DNA of 35,807 nucleotides from Candidatus Humimonas hydrogenitrophica (GTDB lineage Bacteria; Gemmatimonadota; Gemmatimonadetes; Palauibacterales; Palauibacteraceae): positions 1 through 35,807 of the forward strand of contig CANPVD010000119.1 of assembly GCA_947581615.1 (NCBI GenBank). The letters are read 5' to 3'. Each line of letters opens with the position of its first letter. Within the stretch, counting starts at the first letter, position 1. Under the pieces are notes generated by a model. That model ran no database searches. It was not told the DNA's origin and worked only from the letters and a program-made list of their open reading frames with translations. Below are positions 25,532 through 33,419 of the stretch, in pieces. The position numbers and the translations under genes were made by a program.

Positions 25532-27382
25532 ATGGTCGACCCTTCCCGGCCCGTGAATTCTTCTAGCTCCTTCCTCGAGGAGCTGAAGCGCCGCCATGTG
25601 GTCAGGGTCGCCCTCGCCTACGGAGCGGCGGCCTGGCTCGTCCTGCAGATGGCCGGTCTCGTCCTGCCCGCCCTCGGATCCCCGCTTTGGGTGTTCAGGG
25701 TCCTCCTGGGGGTCGTCGCGCTCCTGTTCCCGATCGCCCTCGTGCTGGCGTGGGCGTTCGAGGTGACGCCCGAAGGCGTCCGCCGCACCGAGCCGGCCGA
25801 CTCGCCGATCGCCCGGCCGATCGCCCAGGGACGCCGGGTCGGGGGCACCCTCAACACGCTCACGATCGCCGTCCTGGCGGGCGCGGTCGCCGTCCTCGCG
25901 TGGCGTCAGTTCGGTCCGTCGCGCGCCACGTCCGGACGCGGGACGAGCGCGGCGTCCGACCGCTCGATCGCGGTGCTGCCCTTCGTCAACGCGAGCGACG
26001 ACTCGACCAACCAGTACTTCTCCGACGGCCTGTCGGAGGACCTCATCATCGCCCTGAGCCAGCTGCCCGGGCTCAGGGTCATAGGTCGAGAGTCCTCGTT
26101 CCAGTTCCGAGGGAAGGACCTGGACAGCAAGATGATCGGACAGAAGCTCGGCGTGACGCACCTCCTCGAGGGCAGCGTCAGCCGTGAGGACGACGAGGTG
26201 CGCATCCGGGCCGAGCTCGTGGACGCCGCGGACGGCAGCATGCTGTGGTCGGTTCGCTACGACCGGCCCTACAGGAAGCTGTTCGCGCTGCAGGACGACC
26301 TCACGAAGGCGGTGGCGACCGCGCTGGAAGCGAGGCTGCTCGGCCCCGGTCGACCGGGCGCTCCTGCCCAGAGCGACCGACCTCCGGGAGGGAGCGTCCC
26401 GGCCTACAACGTCTTCCTCGAGGGCAATTTCTACTTCCGGCGCTTCACGGAGCCCGACCTCCGCACGGCCATCGATTACTATCGGCAGGCGATCCGGCTG
26501 GATGCCCAATACGCGGCGGCCTACGCGGCGCTCTCCCACGCCTGGACCGACGTGGGCAGGGGATCGCCGGCCGGCCCGGAGCGGCGCCAGGCCTACGACA
26601 GCGCGCGAGCGGCGGCCGATGCGGCGCTGTCGCTGGATCCCGACCTGGCCGATGGCCACCTCTCCAGGGGCATCCTCTTGCAGAGCCAGCTCGATTGGCG
26701 CGACTCCGAGGCGGAATACCGCCGGGCGCTGGAGCTGGCGCCGAGCAGCGGTCCGGCGCAACGCTACCTCGCTTCCGCGCTGGCGACCCTGGGCCAGCTC
26801 GACGAGGCGGTCCGACTCTTCCGCCAGGCCCTCCAGGCCGATCCACTGGATGCGTTCGCGTACTCGGATCTGGCCTGGGATCTCGCCGGTCTGGGGCGCT
26901 ACGAGGAGGGGGCGGCGGCGGCCCGCCGCGTCATCGCCCTCCAGCCCACCAGTCCAGGCCGCCACGCCGCCCTCGCGTGGAACGAGGTCCTAAGGGGCGA
27001 CACGGCGGCCGCGCTCCGTGCCGCACTGGCGGAGCCGTCGCCCGGGGCTCGGCGCGCGGCCCTCGCCCTGGCCTACACGGCGCTCGGCGACAGGGCCCGC
27101 GCCGACCCGGCGCTGGACACCCTCGTCTCGATCGACGGGAACGTGAACGCCTTCGGGATTGCCGAAATCTATGCCCTGCGTCGGGAGCCCGACCCGGCCT
27201 TCGCGTGGCTGGACCGTGCCTGGCGGCAGCACGACCCGGGGATCAGCGGGTTCCTCGCCGATCCCTTCCTCCTTCGCTACCGGGACGACCCTCGCTACGC
27301 CGCCTTTTGCCGGAAGGCCGGGCTGCCGCCGCCGGGGGAAGCCGGAGCCGGCGCGGGGATGAAGGCCCGATCCGCGGCTTGA
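25532..27382 (+). CDS. Membrane-anchored TolB-like/FlgO-like domain protein with TPR repeats
   Basis: 616 aa. Residues near 11-75 hold a FLEELKRRHVVRVALAYGAAAWL start and two membrane segments; a third segment lies around 110-128 (LTIAVLAGAVAVLAW). A TolB/FlgO-like domain follows: SIAVLPFVNASDDSTNQYFSDG, LSEDLIIALSQLPGLRVIGR, QKLGVTHLLEGSV. From about residue 290 TPR repeats run to the end (AIDYYRQAIRLDAQYAAAYAALS, AEYRRALELAPSSG, AVRLFRQALQADPLDAFAY). The same architecture appears in adenylate-cyclase-linked or OmpR-like regulators, but here no DNA-binding or cyclase domain is seen. Probably a protein-protein scaffold with the TPR part outside or inside depending on topology; role not known. 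Confidence 0.82.
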   Translation: MVDPSRPVNSSSSFLEELKRRHVVRVALAYGAAAWLVLQMAGLVLPALGSPLWVFRVLLGVVALLFPIALVLAWAFEVTPEGVRRTEPADSPIARPIAQGRRVGGTLNTLTIAVLAGAVAVLAWRQFGPSRATSGRGTSAASDRSIAVLPFVNASDDSTNQYFSDGLSEDLIIALSQLPGLRVIGRESSFQFRGKDLDSKMIGQKLGVTHLLEGSVSREDDEVRIRAELVDAADGSMLWSVRYDRPYRKLFALQDDLTKAVATALEARLLGPGRPGAPAQSDRPPGGSVPAYNVFLEGNFYFRRFTEPDLRTAIDYYRQAIRLDAQYAAAYAALSHAWTDVGRGSPAGPERRQAYDSARAAADAALSLDPDLADGHLSRGILLQSQLDWRDSEAEYRRALELAPSSGPAQRYLASALATLGQLDEAVRLFRQALQADPLDAFAYSDLAWDLAGLGRYEEGAAAARRVIALQPTSPGRHAALAWNEVLRGDTAAALRAALAEPSPGARRAALALAYTALGDRARADPALDTLVSIDGNVNAFGIAEIYALRREPDPAFAWLDRAWRQHDPGISGFLADPFLLRYRDDPRYAAFCRKAGLPPPGEAGAGAGMKARSAA

Positions 27383-27425
27383 TGAGCCTCGACCCGCCGA
27401 CGTAGACTCCAGCAGCAAGACGGCG

Positions 27426-27650
27426 ATGGAATTCGCCGAGTCCCGGGAGTCTTACTACAGGGTGGAGGGCGTGAGCCAGTATCGGATGCTCGACGCGCCG
27501 CGCTTCTGGCTCCCGCAGCCGATGTTCCGCGGGTGGCTGGCCGGGCGAGCCGACGATCTCGCGACAGAGGATGTCGAGAGCAACGCGGGCCACCTCACCT
27601 CTGCCCGGAGGCCGGTGACCTTGCGCGCATCCGGTCGAAGGCCCAAGTAG
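27426..27650 (+). pseudogene. Possible gene remnant or small hypothetical protein (74 aa)
   Basis: A short frame with ATG at 27426 in the gap between the TolB/TPR gene and copy 4. The first 40 residues read like protein (SYYRVEGVSQYRMLDAPRFW, then LPQPMFRGWLAG) and faintly recall the C-terminus of Uma2-family endonuclease-like proteins; the rest is low in signal. There is no ribosome site of note. It may be a decayed fragment, or not coding. TTGCGC at 27621-27626 could be a -35 box for copy 4, as before copy 1, but no good -10 follows. Confidence 0.3.
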
Positions 27651-27709
27651 GTGAACCGGTCGTGTCGCACGATCCGCGGACCGACGCACACCGTCCCGAG
27701 GTTCCGTCG

Positions 27710-29329
27710 ATGGCCCTAGCCGAAGCTCCGGAAGCTCGACACGCAGCCGGCCCCGACCCGGAGCTCCCCGCGCCCGCACGGGTCGTGGCCGAGCTGGCCG
27801 AGGCGTTCCCTTCCCGCGTGAGCGGCGCCGAAGTCCGCCGGATGATCCGCTGGCTGCGCCGCCGTGCCGCATGGACGCCGGAGGTGTACCGCCGCCTTTG
27901 GGAGGACCCGGAGGCGTCGTTCGGGCCGTTCGGGGAGCTTCCGCGACGCCTGCGGGAAGCCCTCGCCGACGCGGTCAGCTGGGAGATGCGCGAGAGGAGC
28001 TTCACGGCCGGTCACCGGCTGCACCGCCGCGTGTACGGCCCTGCCTTCCGACTTGGTAGCGAGATCTCTCTGCGGGGCCGGAGGGTGAGCGGACGTGGGC
28101 GACGCTGGCGCCGGCTCGGACGCTGGATCTACCTGTGCGGTCGGGGCCTGTGCGCGGCGAGCGAGCGAGCCGGCCGTGGCTGGCTGACGGTCTCGCGTTA
28201 CGCGGGCCCCTGGCTCCGATCGGGCTTCCACGCGCTCTGGAAGTGGGCCGGGATCGATCCCATGCACGCCGCCGTCGAATACGTCCGGGGCGTGCCCTGT
28301 GACCCCCGCATCAGTCCCGTCTACCGGGATCCGGCCCGCAAGGTGTGCAGCTGGATGATGGTGGGGTTCGACCTCCTCCCGTCCGACGGCTACTTCTACT
28401 ACATCGAGGCCAACATCAACCCCGGCTTCTTCTCGCACGGACGCGAGCGCCATCACGCGGAGGGTGACCCTCTCCTCGAGGCGATGATCCAGGGGGCCCG
28501 GCGAGAGGGGTGCGACCGGATCGTCCTGTACCCGTCCAGCGTCGCGGGGCCGTCGAGTCGCCTGGAAGCGTGGTGGCAGGCCCAGGCCTCGGCGGCCGGC
28601 CTCGAGCTCGAGATCCGCGACGACCCGCGCGTGCGGTCCCGGTGCCGGCGCGAGACGGAGCCGATCATGGCTCCGGACGCGGAGCGCACTCTGTTCGTCA
28701 ACATCCGGACGCTGCCGCACCCGGTGGACGTTCTCCTGGAGGAGAAGGGCCTGTTCGAGGCCGAGATCGAGCGCCACAACGCCCGTGCCGCGGAGGAGGA
28801 TCGCATCCCGGTGCCGCGCCGCATCCATTCGTCGGATGAGGTTCCCGACGCGCACCCGGGCGGCCGCTTCCCCAACGTCGTGGTCAAGCACGCCTTGCTG
28901 AACGAGGCCCGGGATGTCCGCATGTACAGGACGTCCCGGCTGGATCCGAGCCTCCTCGAACCGCCCTACGTGGCCTATGAGTTCGTGGCCCCGGAGCTGG
29001 AGGCCCTGGAGGAGAACGGCGTGGAGCGAGAGTACGCGGTCAAGTACCGTCTCAACACCTTCATCACCCCGGACGGCCCCCTGTGCACGTACGCCTCCAA
29101 GGGCATTGGCGGGGCCCCGGTCCCGGAGGCGCTCGCGGAGGGTCCGGTCGCCGACCCGAGGCCCTACGTGGTGAACAACCACATGGGAGGCCGGCACTCC
29201 AGGGCGACCGAGTCGGAAGCCGAAAGCGCCATGGCTGCGGCGCTCCGGGTCGGCTGGCTCGCCCACGACTTCCTCCGGCGCCTGCACGGGCCGGAGTGGC
29301 CCCGGGTGGAGGGCCCGGTCGAACCCTGA
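27710..29329 (+). CDS. Unknown family, copy 4 (subfamily B): putative circularly permuted ATP-grasp-like protein
   Basis: 539 aa, clearly closest to copy 2, about 12 kb from the other three. Shared core: RVSGAEVRRMIRWL, MRERSFTAGHRLHRRVYGP, GFHALWKWAGIDPM, Asp221-x11-Glu233-x-Asn235 (VGFDLL, YYIEANINPG), CDRIVLYPSS, EIRDDPRVRS, FVNIRTLPHPVDVLLEEKG and FPNVVVKHALLNEARDV with Lys393, then YVAYEFVAPEL, VKYRLNTFITPDGP and a LRVGWLAHDFLRRLHG end. The ATG at 27710 starts MALA, as copy 2 does; the frame is open upstream without a better start. It is a single gene here, convergent with the transketolase-like gene. Function unknown. Confidence 0.77.
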   Translation: MALAEAPEARHAAGPDPELPAPARVVAELAEAFPSRVSGAEVRRMIRWLRRRAAWTPEVYRRLWEDPEASFGPFGELPRRLREALADAVSWEMRERSFTAGHRLHRRVYGPAFRLGSEISLRGRRVSGRGRRWRRLGRWIYLCGRGLCAASERAGRGWLTVSRYAGPWLRSGFHALWKWAGIDPMHAAVEYVRGVPCDPRISPVYRDPARKVCSWMMVGFDLLPSDGYFYYIEANINPGFFSHGRERHHAEGDPLLEAMIQGARREGCDRIVLYPSSVAGPSSRLEAWWQAQASAAGLELEIRDDPRVRSRCRRETEPIMAPDAERTLFVNIRTLPHPVDVLLEEKGLFEAEIERHNARAAEEDRIPVPRRIHSSDEVPDAHPGGRFPNVVVKHALLNEARDVRMYRTSRLDPSLLEPPYVAYEFVAPELEALEENGVEREYAVKYRLNTFITPDGPLCTYASKGIGGAPVPEALAEGPVADPRPYVVNNHMGGRHSRATESEAESAMAAALRVGWLAHDFLRRLHGPEWPRVEGPVEP

Positions 29330-29386
29330 GCCGGGCGGGCGGCCCGTCGGCCGGGAGCCCGGTCTGATGGCTCGGTACCGCCTTCG

Positions 29387-31816
29387 TCAGCTCCCCACGC
29401 CGGCCGGCTGGCGAGCCCGTTCGTTCGCGTAGGCCGCGATAGCCCGGAACTGGCCCTCTCCGTCCAGTCCGGCCTCGTGGATCACCTCCGGTCCGGGCCC
29501 GCTGCCGAGGAAGTGCCCGGCCCGGAAGGGGTGGAGCGTGTGCCGGCGGCCCATCCCCGAAGCGACCCAGCGGTACATCGTCGGGAGCGTAAAGCCCGTG
29601 ATCCCCATGGCCTCCGAGGCCCGCGCCTCGGAGAAGATGGCGTCCCGCTCCTCGGCGGTGAGACGATCGAAGAGCTCGACGCTGGACACGTGATACACGT
29701 CCACGTCGATGCCCTCCGCCTCGAGGAGCGGCAGGGTCTCCCGCACGAAGGCGTAGGTCACGCCCGATCCCTGCAGGATCACGGTCCCGTCGGGCTCGCC
29801 CCGGGCGGCCCGGAGGCGGTACAGGCCGTGGACCGCGGCGGAGGTAGGGGCCAACCCGAGCGCCTCACGATCCAGGATGGGCTCGGCGGGCCGGGTGACG
29901 AAGGGCGCCAGCACCGCGGGCCGGGCGGAGAGCCCTGCCGCCACCAGCGTCCAGATCTCGCCGGGCTCCCACGGTGTGAGGGTGATCATGGTGCCCGGCG
30001 GGAAGTTCTCCTGCAGGAGCTGCAGCGCCTGCGGGTCGGCGTGGGTCGGGCCATCCTCCCCCGTCTTCAGCCCGGCATGGCCGCACACCAGGAAGAAGGG
30101 CCGATACGGGCCCCCATCGACCGACGCCCGTGCCTGCTGGCCTATGGCGTGGAGCCTCGAAGCGATGTGACCCAGGGGAGCGATGAAGGCCCCGTAGGAC
30201 GCGCCCGCCCCGACGTGCCCGCCGAAGCTCGCGATCCCCGAGAGTACGCCGCTCAGGGCGTCCTCGGCGATGCCGCCCACCGACAGGAGGCGCGAGCCGG
30301 GATTCGTACGACGGTTGTAGTAGCCACCCGGGAACCCCTCGGCGCCCGCGGACACGGCGGTGGAGTCCAGGAGGTCGGCCGCCCCGATGAGGAGCGCTCC
30401 CCGGCTGACCCGATTCAGGTGCCCGAGGACCCGACCGAGCTGCTTGCGCAGCGGGAAGACCGTCCCCGGCTCGAGGGCGATGTCCTCCGGCCGGGGCGCA
30501 CCGGCACCCTCGGCTCCGGCGGCCGCCGCCAGGAAGATCTCCTCGACGTCGGGACCATGCTCGCGCGGGGCTCGATCCCGGGCATCCAGGCGCCGGCGGG
30601 ACTCCCGGAGGGCCTCGGCCAGGAAGTTCGTCAGCTCCGGATTCTCCGACAGGGTGCGGCGCACGTGCTGGAGCGCGATCCAGTAGCACCGTTCCATCTG
30701 GGCCGCGTCGCCCCCCAGATGACAGACGCTCTCCCCGGGCTCGCAGCGGGGCACGCCCAAAGGCACGTCCATCGGACCGCTCAGCGTCGTCGGGGCCGCC
30801 ACCGGAGCCGCATCGAGGAGAGGCGAGAGGGCCTCGTAGAAGGATCCGGAGCACAGCTTGTGACCGGCGCCGTGGGATTTCCGACCCTCGATCCCGTAGC
30901 GCCAGCCCTTGGTTGTCCGGTACACGATCGCCGTGGGCTGCCCGTTCTCCAGCTCGAGCGCGAGGCCCTGGGCGGCCCGAATCTGGGCCAGGTCGGTCCC
31001 CTCCGGGACCTCGATGACGTTCCAGTCGTGCAGGTAGAAGAGCTCGGCGGGAGTCCACTGGACGTAGTCGCCGGGCTGGCCGTCCTCCCGGCACACGCGG
31101 TCCGAGTCGATGGAGGACTGGTTCCAGTCCAGGTGGACGACGACGTTGTCCAGCGACGCGGTGCCCGCGAAGGCCAGGGCCTCGGACACCCGCCCCGGGG
31201 TCAACCCGCCCTCTCCCTCCACGATGTGCACGCGGGGAGCGTCCCGTCCGTAGCGGTCGGCGGCCGCCAGCGCGAGCCCGAGCGAGCTCGCCATGCCCAC
31301 GCCCGACGCGCCCGTGGCCAGAGGCACGAACGGGGTCGCGGGCGTCGGGTGGCCGTCGAGCGGTTTCGCTCCTAGCTCCACGAACAGCGGGGTCCGGTTG
31401 GAGGGATTCCTGCGGAAGCCGAGCAGGTCCTCCAGGCGGAGCCGGAGACCGACGTCGTCCGGGAGGAGCTCGGGCGCGGCGTGGCGAGCCACCTCGTCGC
31501 GCAGGGCCCACATGGCATACAGGCCCAACGCCTTGTGGCCCGCCGCGTAGCTGATGAGATCGGCGTCCGGTCGCCGGGGGTCGGAGAGGTCGTACTCCAT
31601 CGGCCCGAACAGGACCGACGCCACGAACCGGCCCGACGAGATCGAGCCCCCGGGATGGCCGCTCGTGGGAGCATAGTTGTACAGGATCGCGCACAGGGTC
31701 CTGTAGACCAGGTCGAATCGCGCCCGCGCGTCCTGCTCCCAGGGAGCCAGCCCCTCCGTCCCGACTTCGCGGACGTCGAGCCACTCTCCCCGCCGGGTTC
31801 CGAACTGAACGCTCAT
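29387..31816 (-). CDS. Transketolase-like thiamine-diphosphate enzyme
   Basis: 809 aa, with the three-domain order of transketolases and homodimeric E1 dehydrogenases. SGHPGGS lies at residues 52-58 and AAGHKALGLYAMW after it. The ThDP/metal site is GEGG at 201-204 with DWN ending at 232 (the GDG-x27-N motif in variant form). A pyrimidine-binding domain and a C-terminal domain follow (CGHAGLKTGEDGPTHADPQALQ is the typical transketolase histidine region). The ATG at 31816 has GGGGA upstream; the frame is open beyond it without a better start. It is 61 bases downstream of the aminotransferase and probably in one operon. Substrate unknown; a classical transketolase is usually about 660 aa, so a specialised or E1-like role is possible. 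Confidence 0.82.
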   Translation of the reverse strand: MSVQFGTRRGEWLDVREVGTEGLAPWEQDARARFDLVYRTLCAILYNYAPTSGHPGGSISSGRFVASVLFGPMEYDLSDPRRPDADLISYAAGHKALGLYAMWALRDEVARHAAPELLPDDVGLRLRLEDLLGFRRNPSNRTPLFVELGAKPLDGHPTPATPFVPLATGASGVGMASSLGLALAAADRYGRDAPRVHIVEGEGGLTPGRVSEALAFAGTASLDNVVVHLDWNQSSIDSDRVCREDGQPGDYVQWTPAELFYLHDWNVIEVPEGTDLAQIRAAQGLALELENGQPTAIVYRTTKGWRYGIEGRKSHGAGHKLCSGSFYEALSPLLDAAPVAAPTTLSGPMDVPLGVPRCEPGESVCHLGGDAAQMERCYWIALQHVRRTLSENPELTNFLAEALRESRRRLDARDRAPREHGPDVEEIFLAAAAGAEGAGAPRPEDIALEPGTVFPLRKQLGRVLGHLNRVSRGALLIGAADLLDSTAVSAGAEGFPGGYYNRRTNPGSRLLSVGGIAEDALSGVLSGIASFGGHVGAGASYGAFIAPLGHIASRLHAIGQQARASVDGGPYRPFFLVCGHAGLKTGEDGPTHADPQALQLLQENFPPGTMITLTPWEPGEIWTLVAAGLSARPAVLAPFVTRPAEPILDREALGLAPTSAAVHGLYRLRAARGEPDGTVILQGSGVTYAFVRETLPLLEAEGIDVDVYHVSSVELFDRLTAEERDAIFSEARASEAMGITGFTLPTMYRWVASGMGRRHTLHPFRAGHFLGSGPGPEVIHEAGLDGEGQFRAIAAYANERARQPAGVGS

Positions 31817-31877
31817 GCTTTTCCCCACGTCGTACGCGTTCGGGCCCCGTCCCGGGTCCGGAGCCGCCGGTCCCGTC

Positions 31878-33209
31878 TCAGAGCCACAGGTGCCGCTCCT
31901 CCCGGACGAAGGCCCCGAAGCCCTCCACATCCCGGCCCGCCCGGTCGATCAGCCCCACGGCCCGCTCCAGGTCCTCGCGGGCCGTGGCGACCGACACCCG
32001 GAGGTAGTGCTGCCCCTCGCTCTCCAGGACCCCGAACGAGCGCCGGTCCATGGTCGCCACGCCGTGACGGAACAGGAGGAAGAGCTGGAACAGCGTCGCC
32101 GGGCTCGTGCGCTCCCGGATCCCCGGCTCGAGAGCCCCGTACGCTTCGAGGGCTCCCAGCCGCTCGAGCAGCCCTTCCACGTTCGGGAAGACGTAGAAGG
32201 CCCCCTGGGGCTTCAGGCACCGAACACCTTCCACCTCGTTCAGGAGCGCCGCGGTCACGTCCCGTCGCTCCTGGAACGCCGTGACCATTCGCTCGACCGC
32301 CGGCCCACTCTCGGGGCTCTCGATGGCCACGCGGGCGCCGATCTGATTGTAGGGGGAGATCGACGCGAAGTAGTTGATGTTGAGGTTCCGGTGGATCCTG
32401 GCTTCCTCCACGGTCGGGTACACGGCCCAGCCCACGCGGCCGCCCGTCCACGAGTAGGTCTTGCTTACCCCCGACACGATGATCGTGCACGCCTCCATGC
32501 CCGGCAGGGAGGCGATGGAGCCGTGCTCTCGCCCGTCGAACACGATGGACTCGTACGATTCGTCCGAGTACACGCGGAGGCCCTCGTCCGCCAGGGGCCG
32601 CAGGACCTCGGCCACCGAGCGCAGCTGCTCCGGCGTGGCCACGCCGCCCGTGGGGTTGGAGGGGAAGTTCAGGAACACCAGCCTCGTCCTATCACCGACC
32701 ACCTCCGCCAGGTCCTCCCCGGAGAACGCGAACCCCGCGTCCTCCCGTAGGCAGATCGGTCGCGGGACCGCCCCCACGTACCGGATGAAGGACTCGAACA
32801 GCGGATAGCCGGGGGTGGGGTACACGACCTCATCGCCGGGCTGGCAGTAGGTCTGCTGGGCGAAGCCGATGGGCGCCCGCGCACCCGGGTAGATCACCAC
32901 CCGGTCCGGGTCGATCTCGGAGAGCCCCCTGCGCGCGGCCACGTCCCGGCCCACCGCCCGGCGCAGCTCGAGGAGCCCCTGGGCGTCACAGTACGTGGTG
33001 TAGCCGTCCTCGATGGCCTGCCGGACCGCCCGCCCGATGTGCGCGGGAAGGGGAAAGTCGGGCTGCCCCAGGTTGCAGCGGATGACATCCTGGCCGCGTT
33101 CCTCGGCCTCCCGGATGAGCGCCGTGAACGCGAAAGCCTGCTCGGTGCCCAGCAGTCCGACCCGGTCGGCGTAGAGACTCGTCGGAGCCCGCGCGGTGAT
33201 GGTGGCCAT
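31878..33209 (-). CDS. Class I/II PLP-dependent aminotransferase
   Basis: 443 aa of the aspartate-aminotransferase fold. RCNLGQPDFPLP and GYTTYCDAQGLLELRRAV lie at the N-terminus, NFPSNPTGG is the substrate/PLP contact loop, SDESYESIVFDG holds the Asp/Tyr pair, and Lys250 in VSGVSKTYSWTGGRVGW is the PLP Schiff-base residue. GQHYLRVSVATAREDLERAV closes the protein with the substrate-carboxylate Arg. The ATG at 33209 has GGGGGAGG upstream. It leads a two-gene run with the transketolase-like gene. The amino acid substrate cannot be told from the sequence. Confidence 0.92.
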   Translation of the reverse strand: MATITARAPTSLYADRVGLLGTEQAFAFTALIREAEERGQDVIRCNLGQPDFPLPAHIGRAVRQAIEDGYTTYCDAQGLLELRRAVGRDVAARRGLSEIDPDRVVIYPGARAPIGFAQQTYCQPGDEVVYPTPGYPLFESFIRYVGAVPRPICLREDAGFAFSGEDLAEVVGDRTRLVFLNFPSNPTGGVATPEQLRSVAEVLRPLADEGLRVYSDESYESIVFDGREHGSIASLPGMEACTIIVSGVSKTYSWTGGRVGWAVYPTVEEARIHRNLNINYFASISPYNQIGARVAIESPESGPAVERMVTAFQERRDVTAALLNEVEGVRCLKPQGAFYVFPNVEGLLERLGALEAYGALEPGIRERTSPATLFQLFLLFRHGVATMDRRSFGVLESEGQHYLRVSVATAREDLERAVGLIDRAGRDVEGFGAFVREERHLWL

Positions 33210-33419
33210 ACCCTCCCCCTGTCGCCGGAGCCCGCGACCGATGCGCCGCGGGCCCTGATCATCCGGATACGCCGCTTAAAAATGGCCGGGAAGCTCGGAC
33301 GAAATCTGTGGGGAGTTCATGGAACGGGATGTAGGGATTTTCCTTGCCGCGGAGCAGCTTACGCGGCGTCCAGCGACGCGTTCGTGGCGGCGCCGCGGAA
33401 AATGGAGCGGGCTCTCCCG
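33210..33419 (-). promoter_or_regulatory. Intergenic region upstream of the aminotransferase
   Basis: 210 bases, less GC-rich than the neighbours, with a short A-run near 33278. It must hold the promoter of the aminotransferase-transketolase pair on the minus strand, but I see no convincing boxes. Confidence 0.3.
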
